Assembly (NCBI GenBank): GCA_032358255.1
Contig: JAULBX010026641.1
Span: forward strand, 1-45,133
DNA length: 45,133 bases
Source: Heterotrichella gracilis
Lineage: Eukaryota; Sar; Xanthophyceae; Tribonematales; Xanthonemataceae
Direction of reading: 5' to 3'
Position numbers and translations under genes: made by a program. Within the stretch, counting starts at the first letter, position 1. Each line of letters starts with the position of its first letter. A model generated the notes under the pieces. It was not told the origin of the DNA. It did not search any database and saw only the letters and a program-made list of their open reading frames with translations. Of this stretch, positions 21,901 through 33,600 are shown piece after piece.

Positions 21901-24900
21901 CCTCCTTGATGTGCCCCAGTGATGAGAACGGCTGCGTGAGGATGGCTTGGGTGGTGATGGAGGGGTGAAGGTCTGGGGGAAGAAAAGGGAGGGGGTGTAG
22001 GTGAATATGGATGGGGCAGGGTTATGCAATGGGGTGGGGTGCAGAGCACCTACCGCCCCCACCTATTGATGGCATATGCCTAGTCGGGTACCGGGGGCAG
22101 CAACCCATGCGCTGTCCGCACCGACATCGACAATGAGCACAAGGTGCGGGGCCTGTGGTGCAGCAGTGCAAAAGCAACCCCTTATGGGGCCTGCTCCCTG
22201 TACGACCCATGGGAAACATACGAACACATGTAACTCCCGCAGTGTTGGCTCCATACGATTAAGCACCCGCATGGCAATGAGGTATATACAGGCAAATCCC
22301 CACCACCACCACCACGCTTCCGCCCCACCTCCGAAAATGACCGCCAGCGCCTCCCCCGCTGTGAACACCAGGTCCTCGCCCCCCTTGCGGCAAGACAGCT
22401 TGCTGAACACACCACGGGCAGCAGCGGTGGCCAGGGGGGGTGAGGGGTTGCCGTGGACAAGGTACGACGTGCAGCGAAGGGCGGCGCTCACAACCTGGGT
22501 GGGAGGGTTGGGAGAGGGTGGGAGGGGTTAAAAGAGGTGGGGTGGGACCCGGTGTGATTGGATGGATTGGAAGCATCATGCTGGCATTGAACTGGACTCA
22601 GAGGTGCAATTCAATTGTGCAATGGACTGAGCAGGTTGGGCGCCCCATTGTGTTGTGGCCATCAGGATGCCCCATGTGATGTGGGCAGGTCCAGGCTGGT
22701 GGGCAATGTGCTTTCAAGCACGAGGGTTGTGCGCGTGTGTTGCTGGCCTTTGAGAGGGAGCGCACAGTAACGCATGGGGCACACAGACAAGACCCAAGGG
22801 GGAAGACATGCCAGTGGGAAGTGATGCACAGGAAAAGAATGTTTGGGACTGACAACCATCCTGGCACACCTCCCACCCTTGCATCCCCCACCCACCCCAA
22901 CCCCACCTTGGCGTCTGTATGGCCCATGAGCTCCACCACCTTGGCAACCACTGCCTCCCCCTCCTCCTCCCCCCCACCCCACGGCAGGGCCCCCACCAGC
23001 CCCACATGCCCCAGTGCCAGCGCCGCACAGGCTGACAGGGAGGGCGGTGTGGGGGGAGACAGCAGCGCAGCCAGGACGGACAAGGCGGGGGCAACGTCTT
23101 CAGGGGACAGCTGTGGGGAGATAGAGAAATAAGAAATATCGTCTTTTAAACAAAAGGTAACAAATGAATGGAGGGGAGGGGCAAAGGGTTGTTGGTGGAG
23201 GTAGGGCAGGGGTGGGTTGTCACATGCTTCCAGGTTCAATTTCACGGGAATGTCTCTGCGGCTACCGTGACTGGGCCAGGGTGTGCAGTGCGGGCATATG
23301 TACATCCCATGCAGCGGCTGGCGATTGCAGGATAATGAACACCTTCCATTAGGGATGATTATAAGACCAGGCCAGCCAGTCAGCACCGGATTGGCTGGCC
23401 GGACCACCCAACACATGTCCTGACACACACGCACCACTCCCGCCACCCTCCCCTGCGCCAGCACGAAGCCCATTGCTGTGACCGCCCCCTCGCGCTGCGC
23501 GTACTGTGATGCACCCACATGGCTGGTGGCAGTAGTGGTCAGCTGGAGGAGGAGGGGTTGGGCGGAGGAAGGGGGGGACTGCATGAGAAAGGGAGAGCGT
23601 CAGGCATGTGGCTCAAATCTACGAGGAATTTTGCATGGGTACCAGGGGGACTGTAGGTATCACATGTACAAGAACAGGTGCCGGGTTGAGGGCCTTGGGG
23701 GTGAGCTGGAGTGGGGTAGCTTCCCACCCACGCTCCCACTTAAATGCCAGCACTGCGGCTTCAATACTGGCCAACTGTGGGGCAGGAGATGAAGGGAAAC
23801 CACCTGGCCTGCACACTCCCCCACCCACTCTCCCTGTACGCCCCTCCCACCCTCCACCCCACCGCCACCCAGTGCCCGCGCACCTGCCCTGCCGCCAACC
23901 CCATGAGCCTCCCCGCCGCCTCCCGCACCCCCTCGTCAACACCCCCCGACCACCCCGCCAGCCACCCCAGGCGCCCCGCGTAGCGCCCCCCCACCAGTGC
24001 CCCCCACCCCTCGCCCGCGGCCACCGCCAGCAGGCAGTGGAGTGCGGCGCGGCTGAGGGAGGCGGGGGCTGCGGTCACCAGCGCGTGCTCTAGCAGGGCT
24101 GCAGGGTGGGGCAAGGGGAGGATGAGAGTCGGATGTACGTAAGAAGATAGGCAAATGACTCGTGGCATTGCCCTCGAAAGCAAACGGAGGATGCGGGAGT
24201 GACACGATAGGGAGGAGCCATGTGCCTGTGCGCCTACTGGGCAGTTGCATGCACCCAGCTTATAAGACTTGTTTGCTCAACCACATGAGTTGTGGGTGGT
24301 GCATTGCATGTGCTGAGGCAGTACCATGGTACCTCTCATTAACCTAGCTATTTACGAATTTACAGGAGGTAAATCACCAGACTGGGTATTTTCATATCCT
24401 GTGATAGTGACCTTCCCAGTTGTAGGTCACTATACGGGATTGAAACTTTCTGAATCCACAACCCCCTCCACCTATTCTGGCTCCGGTCACACCTGCCATG
24501 TTGTCTACCAAGCGCACCGCCCCCTCCCCATCCCCAGCGGGTGGGGTGTGGTGGAAGCAGCGCTGGAGGAAGGAAACCAGGTGGCGGAAGGACTGCGGAT
24601 GGGTGGGGTGGGGGTCAGGAGGGGTCACAAGCAGATAGATACTCACAACCAGTAGGGCATACAGATGCATTTTTGCACAGGCTGCGCCACCCAGGTGTGC
24701 TACAGGCCTGTCACCCTGAACGTGAATGAACGTTTTTCTTGAACGTGAAGAAGTCCAAGAACCTTCATGGCAGTGCAGCCCAGTGTGCGGAGTGCAACAG
24801 CAGTGGCAGGACCGCAAAGCCAACCACATCCACCCCCACACCCCTATTGCTCCCTCACCTCCGCAGGCAGCGCAAGCTCCTCCCCTGCTGCGGCCTTCTC

Positions 24901-27900
24901 CGCCAGCCGCGGGTGACGCCCCACCACCCACTCCACCACATCCCCCACCGGCGGCCACGCCCCCGCCGCCCCCCCGCCCTGCACACCCGCCAGCTTTTCC
25001 GGTCCCAGCCCTGCCACTGCCGCATCCCTGACCTCCGCCCGCACGTCTCCTGCCCCCATAATGCAGATGTAGCGCGAAGGGATGTGGGGGAAGGGGAAGA
25101 TGGTGGTGGCCCACTTGACTGCCGCCAGGCGGGCGGAGGAGTGGGGGCTGGCGATGGCGGCCAGTACCCACTCCTCAACCTGGCGCAGCTGCTCGCCTGC
25201 GGGGGGGTGGGAGGGTGGGTGAGTGGGAGGTAACAGGGTGGGTGCCAACTATCGGTTCTGATCACTTTTACGGAACGAGACGCCACTTCCGCACAGGAGG
25301 TCAACCCCTGTGCATGCAACCCCACCTGCCTACCCACCCACGCTGCATGGCCCCTTCAGATACACACACTGGGGGCCTCTGGCGAGGTCCCACCTCACCC
25401 CCAAGGTCTCCCAACCATCACCACCAGCATGCCATCATCGGCCCCTTGACACCCACGCACCTTCACACCCCTTGTATGCCCCCGCCAGAGAGGCCAGCGC
25501 CTCAGCCAAGCCTCCCTCCCCTCCGCCCCCCTCCGCCCCCACCGCCTGCCACAGCGCCGCCCCCACTGTGGGCGAGGCCACCACCAGCGCAGGCGCCCGC
25601 CCTGCCAGCTGTCCAATGGCCTGGTAGGTGAAGGCGCGCAGGGGGGCAGGGCCGGGGCCGGCTGCAGGGGAGGGAGGGGGATTCAATCTTGATTAGAAAT
25701 GCATTTGAACTTATGTATAGATAAAGGCTGCATTTTGTCTATTTGCAGCGACCTCCAGTCAGGCGGCAGGGCGCATGCGGTCACATGTAAACGATATTGT
25801 ATTCTATTTTATATTATATCGGGTTATTTTCGTTGATTTTAATTTGTTTTATTTCATTTATAAAAGTAAGTAAACTAAATAGATGATACAAACTGCCCCA
25901 GGGTCACATGGCCACAGGCTGGATCCCCTCCACCACGGCAATGGTGTACGCACAGCAACCGACCTGCACCCCCTTCCCCCACCACCCACCTTCCTCCAGC
26001 GTGCCCATGAGTGCCTTGAGCACCAGCGGCGCCACCGGCATCAGCGCCTCCTCGCGCGCGTGCCTGAACACCCATACGGCAAACTCCATGCCCTGCTGCG
26101 CCAGGCGGCGAGCCTGGCCCTGGCCGTGGACGCACTCAAAGATGACCTGGTGATGATGCGGGGAGCACAGCATGGGTAGGTCGCTGTTCATAACACCATT
26201 CCTGGTCTATAGTACTTACCTGCAACAGAGGTTCACCCCTAACAAGTACCCCGTATAATAGGGCGAGAGTTTATAATAGAACATCTACCCAAGGGGGATA
26301 TAATAATACTTTGCTCCTGAAGTGCAAGACTGCATTAGCCACGCCCACAACCCACCCCCCTACTCTCCGATCCCAAACCATTGGGCCACGCTGGTGCACC
26401 CACATCCCCTTGCCGCACCTGCAGCGTGAGCGGGAACTGGTTGGCTGCCGCCGCCGAGCGCACCAGCAGCCCCATGATGCGGGTGCGCAGCGCGGGGGAT
26501 GCGGGGGTGGTGGGTGGTGAGCCCAGGAACAGGGCCATCAGGCGGCGGACCTGGGGAGGGGGTACCAGGGGGTTGGTGGTGGTACAGCCCACAAGACTGG
26601 TAGTGAGAATTGACATTGCATGCCAGTGCCTGGAAAGAACTGCTTGGCGCCGCGTATGGAATGCTGACTGCTACTATGGCTGCATTCCTCGATGCATGCA
26701 TAGTAGCAAGCATTGTTCCTGTGTTATTGGTACCACAGCGCAGTCAGAGCATCTGAGCGCATGCCCCTCACCACAAACCCACGCCCCCTCCCCCCTCTCC
26801 GCCTCACCAGCGCCACATTCTCCAGGTCCACCCCCGGCTTGACGTTGTACACACCCAGGCGCGTCCGCAGCCCCTCCTCCCCTTTACTCGACACCGCCTC
26901 CTCCCCCTGAGCAGCCGCGCACAGCAGCAGGGGGAGCAGCTCCTCAGCGGGGAGGTCAGCAGCCAGAGCCAGAGCCAGTACCCCCAGCTTGCGCTGCGTG
27001 AGGGTGGGGGCGTCCGGGGGGGTGCGGCCGCCCAGGGCGGGGGGATCGGCGGGGGACAGGCCGGGTGTGGTAGGGGCGTCGGCGGCCTGAGGGGTGTGGG
27101 TGCTCATGTGGGTGGTGGGGTGTGCGGCCAGGTGTGGGGAGCATGCCAGCAAGGGGTGGGGGTGGCAGGTAAATGGGGCTGGAGGAGGCAGTGGGTGTAT
27201 ACAATGCAATTAGCATGACACACAGGCGCAGGCACAGGACACAAGGCTTTTAGCAGATAACCCACGCACTGTCGCAATACACCACCCTCCTCGACATTGC
27301 GCCTAATCCACACACAAACATACACACATTCCAAGATGCTTACATGTACACAACGCGATTGGATCCCATCCCCCACACTGTCCCTCCTTGTAAATCATCA
27401 CCCTTCCTTTACCATGCCACCACGCCACACACAACTGCCATCCCGGGACAATGAACTCCCCCTCTTTACACACACCACCCTGCACCCACCTGCGGCCCCC
27501 TGTACATCATGAACCTTGCCGCCCACCCTAGCCAGGCAGCGCGGTCAGGAGCGTTGGTGAGGAAGGGGTAGCGCTGGGCCACCTCGGAGGGGGTCAGGCG
27601 GGCAGGCCTGGGGACAGGGAGTGCTGGGTGTGTGTTTGCTTGCCACATGCAATACTGTCGTCAGCTGCTGAAATGCAATATTGTTGTGTACAAGTTATAT
27701 GTATTCAAGTTTGGGTGATTCCTGCAGTGTACCACAGTTGGCAGTGCGGGTTCATTGTGTTGCGCATGTCGATTAGTGGAAGGGGTTCATCAGCCCATCT
27801 TCCTGCAAGCACCCCATCCCCACTACCACCACCCTGACAAGCGACACAGGCAACTCTTCCCCCGCAAACAGCACTTATTATTTGCTATCCCCCACCACCT

Positions 27901-29417
27901 ACCTCCCCCCTCCCGGGCCCAGTGATTGCGTGCACACAGCCCCCAGCCGCAGCAGCACGTCCCGCTGGGCGGGGGGGCGGGAGGACACGCCGGACAGGAG
28001 CAGGCCAACCTGCAGGGGGGGAAGGTAGGTTGTGTGTGTCAAGGGGATGCCAAGTGAAGCTTGGTAGGCCCCAGGCAGTGACCGCATGGCCAGGGCGATG
28101 GTGCTGGTGGTGCTGCTGCTGCTGCTGGCAACGTGTCTTACAGTGCATTTGCACAGATACAGATATGTGGTGTGCATGCTTCAATGCAGCCCTGCTGGTG
28201 GGTGGCTACAGGTGCACGCCCCATACCCACCCGCATGGCACGGGTGGCACCTCAACCCACACCAATGGGCCAAGGCCAGCTAGGCCAGCGCACCACGCAT
28301 GCACATGCACAAGCAATGCCTGAAGGTATTGGGGAGTAGCCTCCCCAGACACACAGTATGCTCGGCAGGTGCATATACAACAGCAACCCCCCCTCCACCC
28401 CCACACCCCCTCCACTCACCGCCTCCAGTGCCTCCTCCGCCCCCGCCCTCCCCACCCCCCCCTCCACATACACCAGCGCCATGTTGCGCACCAGTGGCGA
28501 GGGGGTGTCTGCATACAGCCGCAGTAGCGCCATCAGCGGCAGGCGCAGGGCGGGCAGGGAGGACAGGCGGCGGTTCACATGCGTCAGGAGCTGCAGGGCC
28601 TGCGTGGGGTGCGGGAGGGGGAGGTGGGCCAGGCGGTGTTTTGCTTGGCTGGGTGGGGCATGAGGACGGGTGGGAGGTGGTGGTGGTGGCAATGGGTGTG
28701 GGCAGGGGCAGGTTGGCGTTGGTGACGAGTGCCCATGAACGTCACGTGCACATCACCCTATCTGCGCCCCCTCCACCGCTCCGCCATACCGTGTACTAGT
28801 GCAGCTGGGTGGCGAGGGAAAGTGTGCATGTGGTGCTACATGTGGTGGGTACTGGATGGAACCTCCTATGCCCTGGCGTGTAACTGGCCAAAGGGGTCAT
28901 GTTGTGTGCTGGTTTGTGAGCTAGAGTGTGTGTCAGGGTGCCCTGCGTGTACCTTTGCCCTGACTGCCTCGTGTGGTGTCTCCAGCTGGGCCAGCACCAG
29001 CGGAAGGAGCTTGGATAGGACCTGGGGAGGGAGAGGGGGAAGGTCATGAGGCGCCAGAGGCAGCACGGGAGTGACAAGAGTGTGCATGTGTATGATATAC
29101 AGCCCACCTTGCAGTCGAGGGCGTGGGTGTGTTAGCTACCCCGCGGCAGGTGCATGCATGCACACTAGGGCCCTAATGAGGCTGCACATCCAATACCCAA
29201 CACCAACACCTAGGTAACCCCTGCCAGGGCCAGCGCAGCGCTTGCCAAGTGCATACCCTAGGCTAGGGTTTGGAAGGGTTTTGTAGAGTGCGCATAGGCT
29301 CTCCTTCACCCCCACCTTTTCAAGCCCTTCGTCTGTGGTCAGGGCCAGGCGAGTCAGCACCCGGTCTAGGCTGGCAACCTCCGAGGCCCCAGGTGCAGAG
29401 GGGGCGGGGGTGGCCAT
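12904..29417 (-). CDS. ECM29: Proteasome adaptor and scaffold ECM29
   Basis: HEAT-repeat protein that tethers the 19S and 20S proteasome particles. My model has 35 phase-consistent exons and 1,855 residues, matching the family size of about 1,830-1,870. Exons, 5' to 3': 29316-29417, 28953-29021, 28420-28599, 27903-28009, 27490-27607, 26808-27086, 26419-26550, 25990-26146, 25461-25661, 24859-25196, 24493-24592, 23884-24098, 23435-23542, 22907-23110, 22329-22494, 21713-21972, 21309-21383, 20929-21063, 20450-20543, 19923-20139, 19373-19637, 18976-19078, 18455-18568, 18102-18236, 17707-17869, 17206-17341, 16646-16826, 16228-16434, 15607-15728, 15265-15459, 14677-14821, 14219-14307, 14099-14153, 13418-13600, 12904-13121. 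Family hallmarks: QLETPHEAVRAK, LTHVNRRL, LTNAPDR, QQGMEFAVWVFRHA (near 345), LRAFTYQAIGQLA, AAVKWATTIF with PSRYICIMGA, RLSTYRDLCAMATEVGQPEL (near 1040), LYRGQHDPDPRTRDTM with HIWGALVP, and ELPGRVWEGKEALL (near 1562). An Ala/Gly-rich insert (about 850-900) is lineage-specific. The C-terminal 250 residues are less conserved, so exons there are less certain. Confidence 0.93.
14403..14458 (-). other. Possible alternative (frame-breaking) ECM29 exon
   Basis: This 56-base segment is flanked by an acceptor ending CTACCAG and a donor GTAGCA. In phase with the preceding ECM29 exon it encodes GLAELMAELDESPGLDQF, which looks like real protein. Because 56 is not a multiple of three, including it puts the next exon out of frame and gives an early stop, whereas skipping it restores the conserved reading frame. 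It may be a regulated exon, a recently degenerated exon, or a sequencing error; a weak alternative donor near 14341 would also restore the frame. Confidence 0.4.
16850..17082 (+). mobile_element. LINE 3'-end fragment (copy A)
   Basis: An open frame to TGA at 17031-17033 encodes a peptide ending with YRGAPRATWAAHVTKDL, KKWYKQCQDRTEWRMLV and a stop. This matches the C-terminal pattern of non-LTR retrotransposon proteins (GxPR-x-TW, DL, W-x5-DR-x2-WR). It is followed by a short tail ending in TAATAATAATAATT. It lies in the ECM29 intron between the exons at 17206 and 16826, antisense to ECM29. Confidence 0.7.
23370..23400. repeat. Strong intronic hairpin
   Basis: GGCCAGCCAGTC (23370-23381) and GATTGGCTGGCC (23389-23400) form a 12-bp stem with one G-T type mismatch and a 7-base loop, in the ECM29 intron just downstream of the exon at 23435-23542. 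It may be the stem of a tiny transposon end or a chance palindrome. Confidence 0.6.
24405..24432. repeat. Small perfect hairpin in an AT-rich intron patch
   Basis: TAGTGACCT (24405-24413) pairs perfectly with AGGTCACTA (24424-24432) across a 10-base loop. The surrounding patch, 24330-24480, is clearly more AT-rich than the rest of the ECM29 intron, which suggests inserted sequence. Confidence 0.5.
26616..26700 (+). mobile_element. LINE 3'-tail fragment (copy B)
   Basis: The segment contains TGGAAAGAACTGCTTGGCGC and then CTGACTGCTACTATGGCTG. It is nearly the same as copy C at 34258-34352 read on the minus strand. In translation it gives a CQ-ER-AAWRR-like string as in copy A. It lies in an ECM29 intron (between the exons at 26808 and 26550), antisense to ECM29. 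Confidence 0.65.
29255..29269. repeat. Palindrome ACCCTAG-G-CTAGGGT
   Basis: This is a perfect palindrome with 7-bp arms around a single central base, in the first intron of ECM29. Similar ACCCTA/TAGGGT palindromes recur at five other places in the window. Confidence 0.75.
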
Positions 29418-30630
29418 GGTGGAGGGCCAACTGGGGAGGAACGATTACCACCACCGCCACTGCTGCTGTTAAGGGCTTGCTTGGGTGGGCGTGGTGCAGG
29501 TGGGTGGGCGGTACCAGCCCAGTGCGTGGTGGTGACTGGTGGCGCTTCACACCTGCTGCACGAAGGGGGCTGGTGTGTGTGGTGTGGTGGGGTGGGGTGG
29601 GGACTTTACTTGGCAGATGACGGGCTTTGGGGAGGGCATGCGAAGGAGGGTGCAAATGGGGAGTGTTATTTGATCCGTTTGCAGAGCTGCGCAGTCAGTG
29701 CACGGAGAGGACCCGTTACAGGCTGGGAGTGGGGGGATATGCCTGGGAGTGAGGGGTTGCCTAGGTGTGTTGATGTGCTTGGACAGGCAACACAGAATCA
29801 AATTGCAGCGAGCGCGTATAATAACAGCAGACAGTGCAGCTGGGCGGCGGTCGGCCAAGGATTGGGCCCCACCCCAGGCACCCCACCCGCCCGGTGTGAT
29901 GGGGGCCCTGCAGGCTGGAACGGCATGTGGGCGCCAGAAAACGGGACCAGGTCGCAGAGGTGGGTTGGCGCGGGTTCTAGTGTGCTACTCCTTGGGCCGG
30001 TCGCCTTGTATCGGTGGTGGTGTCTGGCTGGGCACGGCTATGCAGAAGGCACTGCAATGCATGCTTATGGGGCACGATGCGTATGCATGCACCACATGTG
30101 AACACCGCTGGGTGCAACTGCTGACAGGCATTGGGGTAGCCATATGCTGCCGGTTGTGCTGTATCCGATGGTATATTCACCTTGGTTGATGGGGCGAATG
30201 CGACGTTTTGACAGTGCACCCGTCGCGAACAGCGGACTGGTGCCGTGCTTTGGCTGCGTGGAGGGTGCTGCTTTGCCACTGCGTCACGTTTGGAGAGTCG
30301 ACTGTAGACAGGGTGACACCCACGTCAACAAGAGTGGCGCATGTGGTCGTCAAGCACCTCGGAAATACCAATAGTTTTGCAGTGTTTCGTTGAGGCGTTT
30401 GGGGACCGCATGGATTCCGTCAGGGGCCTTACGTTTTCCAGTCAGTCCCCAGCCCCGCAGGTCGTTCCAACACCAGCAGTCAGTATTACACACATCCAAC
30501 CCCACCCCCCACGCCACTTTGTGCTCCAGTTGCAAGTCGCAGCGTGACCGACAGCTCACAACAGCCTCCAGGAGCAGCAGGCACCACCAAGTGCCCACCT
30601 TGCTCGACGCCCAGGAGGGGGCGGGGGGCG
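29418..30630. other. Divergent promoter region of ECM29 and the caprin-like gene
   Basis: These 1.2 kb separate two genes transcribed away from each other, so the regulatory sequence is probably shared or adjacent. It contains G/C-rich low-complexity sequence and open frames on both strands (one of 206 codons at 29481-30101) that show no protein-like composition or family motif. I recognise no TATA box or RNA gene. Confidence 0.5.
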
Positions 30631-33600
30631 ATGGCAGACAGCGGTGACAACAAGGGCGGGGCGGTGGTGGTGGCGGTACAGAAGAGGCTGCGCGCCGCCA
30701 AGAAAAAGCTCGCGCGAATCGAAGGCATTGAGGCGTCCCGGGCAGCGGGCAAGGCGCTCAATGCCGACCAGGTACGTGCTGCCATGCGGCACCACGTCTG
30801 GGCTGTGCACCAAACTGCTGAGAGTGGTCTGTGCTTGATGGTGAACCAAGCAGGTGGTGTGATTTGGCAAGCTGGGTTATGGGGGCGGGGAGACCCCGAG
30901 TTCGGATGGTGGGGTGATGATGATGCACGGCATCCGCTGGATGGTGCCGACTCACTACTGCACCAGGCGTATCATCTATTTGACAAGCCGTTTGATTGCA
31001 GCTAAACTTGACCACTATTGCTGTTTGCAACTTGTTGAGGTGTCCCCGAAGGTCTGGTAGCACTGATTGTGTATGCATGCATTGTTAAGGTGTAACCTGG
31101 GCGTTAGAGTTGCAACCTTGGTGGTGTCACTGCCCTGGCCGTCCCCCCATCACCCCTCTGCACGAGGTCCATACAGTGGCAACACTGCTGGGTGCACAGC
31201 TGTGCCGCCTGCCCCTACGCTGTGCTGGTGGCGACAGGAGGCAAGGGGCCCACCACGACACACACAGCCTAGAGCATCAAATTAACTCCCCAGCACACAG
31301 CGCACAGCCACCCCACACACACATACACGTGACCTACAATCTCTGCCCGTGTGCAACACACACACATACACACGGCCTCCGCCAACATGTTCTTCCCTCT
31401 CAGCACCAAACCCTACTCCACCGTTGCATGGCTGAATGCACTCACGGGGTAGCGGTCAGCCTTGCAAGCGCTGTTGCAGTGCCACCTCACCCCAAACATT
31501 TCTTGGGCGCCATCCCGTGTGCCAACCACATGCACCACTCCACTACCGCCGCTTGTTCCACCGTAAACCACCATCACTGTGCGCCAGTGTTTACACCGAC
31601 AGAGCCAACAGAACAGGGTGGGCAACAAAACGTGTGGCCAAAGGCAGCTGCTCACCTCGCCCTGCTGCCACTCAGCCTGCGGGCCCAGCTGCGAAGCGTG
31701 TTGAGATCCCATTAATACCCTAGCCAGGGTTTTGCCCCCCACGCAAGTGGGGCCCACCGTGCCGGGTTGGTGGCCCTGCTCACCCACCCACTTACTCCTA
31801 ACCCCTTTCGTTCTTCCACAGGAGGAGGTGCTGAAGGGCAAGGTGGGCACGGTGGCGGTGATAGACGAGCTGGAAAGGCTGCTGCCGCTGGTCAGGGAGG
31901 CGGCAGAGGAGGAGGCAAAGGCAGGACAGGCGGCGGCGGCTGCGGCGGCAGCGGCGGCGGCGGTGGCCGCAACTGAGGCTGCTGCGGCGGCGGCGGCTGC
32001 AGCTAAGGCTGAGGCTGAGGCTGCGGAGCCCCCGGCTGTGGTAGAGGAGGAGAAGGAGGAGGAGGAGGTGGGTGGTGCAGTTGTCCACAGCTGCTCTGGT
32101 GTAATACTGTGGGAATGGAGGAGGAGATGGACCATACGCCACATCCATCCACGCACGCCCATCTGGATCCATCCACGCACTGCGTCCCCTTATTCCAAGT
32201 GCATCTCCAACTGCATCCCCAAAGGCATCCCCGCGTGCGCCAACGTGGATGCAGTTGGGGATGCAGGGGATGCAATCCTGGTGGAGGGATGCAGAGCAGA
32301 TGTGGCAGAGCGTGGGATTGGTGGAGGTTTAGCATGCGGCCCCCACAGAAATGCATGCATCATATTGCTGGTGGGGTGTTGTTGTGCACTGGCTGGGTCT
32401 GGGGTGCCACGTGCCTGCTGACATGGTTGGCCAGGGCGACTGGGACCCCAAGGATGGGTAAAAAGGGGGGGGTAACATCATGTGGCGCTGCTCTTTCCCA
32501 CCGCCACCACCAGCACCCTGCCCACCTACGCTTGGCTGAGTGCTGCCTTCCGTCTGGCGTGCATGTACTCACCTTGCGTGTGTGTGTGTGTGCACAGGCC
32601 CCCCCGCAGGTGGATGTGTCTGCGCTTCAGGAGCAGGTGGTGCGGGCGCTGATCAGGGCGCTCTACTTTGGTCAGGTGGGGGTTGGTAGGGGGTGGTATG
32701 GAGGGGGGGAAGGAGGCTGCTTTTGGGGCAATGCTGGTGTGTCAGAAGTGTGCTTGCTTGTGCGATGGGGGTGAAGACCTCGCTGGTATTGCTGGGGGTG
32801 GTGTGGGGGGGTGAGGATGTGGGGAGGGGACCATTGGGGGCGAACGGAGCATTGGGGGCCAGGTCTGAGAGGAGGGTAGTGACAGTTATGGGTGGGTTAG
32901 TTTGTGCTTTTGCCAATCCTTTTGTGGCCTAACCCCTCTGGCTCTCATGTACTGCCCCCTCACCGCCACCTCCCCATCTCACACTGGCGACGCTCCCATC
33001 TCCGCTTGCCACTCAAAACCATCACCGCCCTAACATGTGCCCCCGTCCTCCACCCAACCACAGGCCTTTGACCCCGCGCACGTTTCCCCCAGCGGCCTCA
33101 ACCTGGGGCTGGCTGAGAGGCGCGCATGCGCATCGTACGACGGTCTTGGTGGGGAAGAGGTGGGTGGATGGGGTGGGCAGGGGTCCAGCTGTGATCCACG
33201 CTGGGGTATTCTTCCAATCTGCCATGATTTGCACCATCCATGCCTGTGACACACATGCCCTCAACCCATGTGCTGGGCACACCCCTTACCCTCCTTGTGC
33301 CTGGTGCAGGAGCCTCGTTTGAGTGACGCGGACTTCAACGCACTGACTGACCTGGCCCGACTCATGACCCGGCGGGGCGAGGGGGAGTGCGTGAGCCACA
33401 AGGTGGGGGGATATGGGCCCGGTGGGGTGTATGGTGTCGGTTCACATGATCATCCTTTCACATCATCAGATACGAATGAGGAGGCCACCCCCAACCATGC
33501 TGGGGGCATGCCCCTGTTTTGACTGTTCTCCACTCCCTGCTGCAGGATGCTCTTGCGCGCTGCACCTCCCTTGGCCTGGCGCTGGTGCAGGGGGCGGAGG

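Noticed and set aside
22598..23584. A 328-codon minus-strand open frame taken as a single-exon gene
   Set aside because: It is a read-through of two ECM29 exons (22907-23110 and 23435-23542) and the intron between them; only those parts resemble the family.
29481..30101. A 206-codon plus-strand open frame between ECM29 and the caprin-like gene
   Set aside because: It is rich in Gly, Trp, Cys and Val, as expected from random reading of GC-rich DNA. It has no family motif, is overlapped by open frames on the other strand, and no splice partners were found.
31413..32180. A 255-codon minus-strand frame rich in Ala and Ser
   Set aside because: It is the antisense shadow of the poly-Ala exon of the caprin-like gene; the plus strand has matching splice sites and phase.
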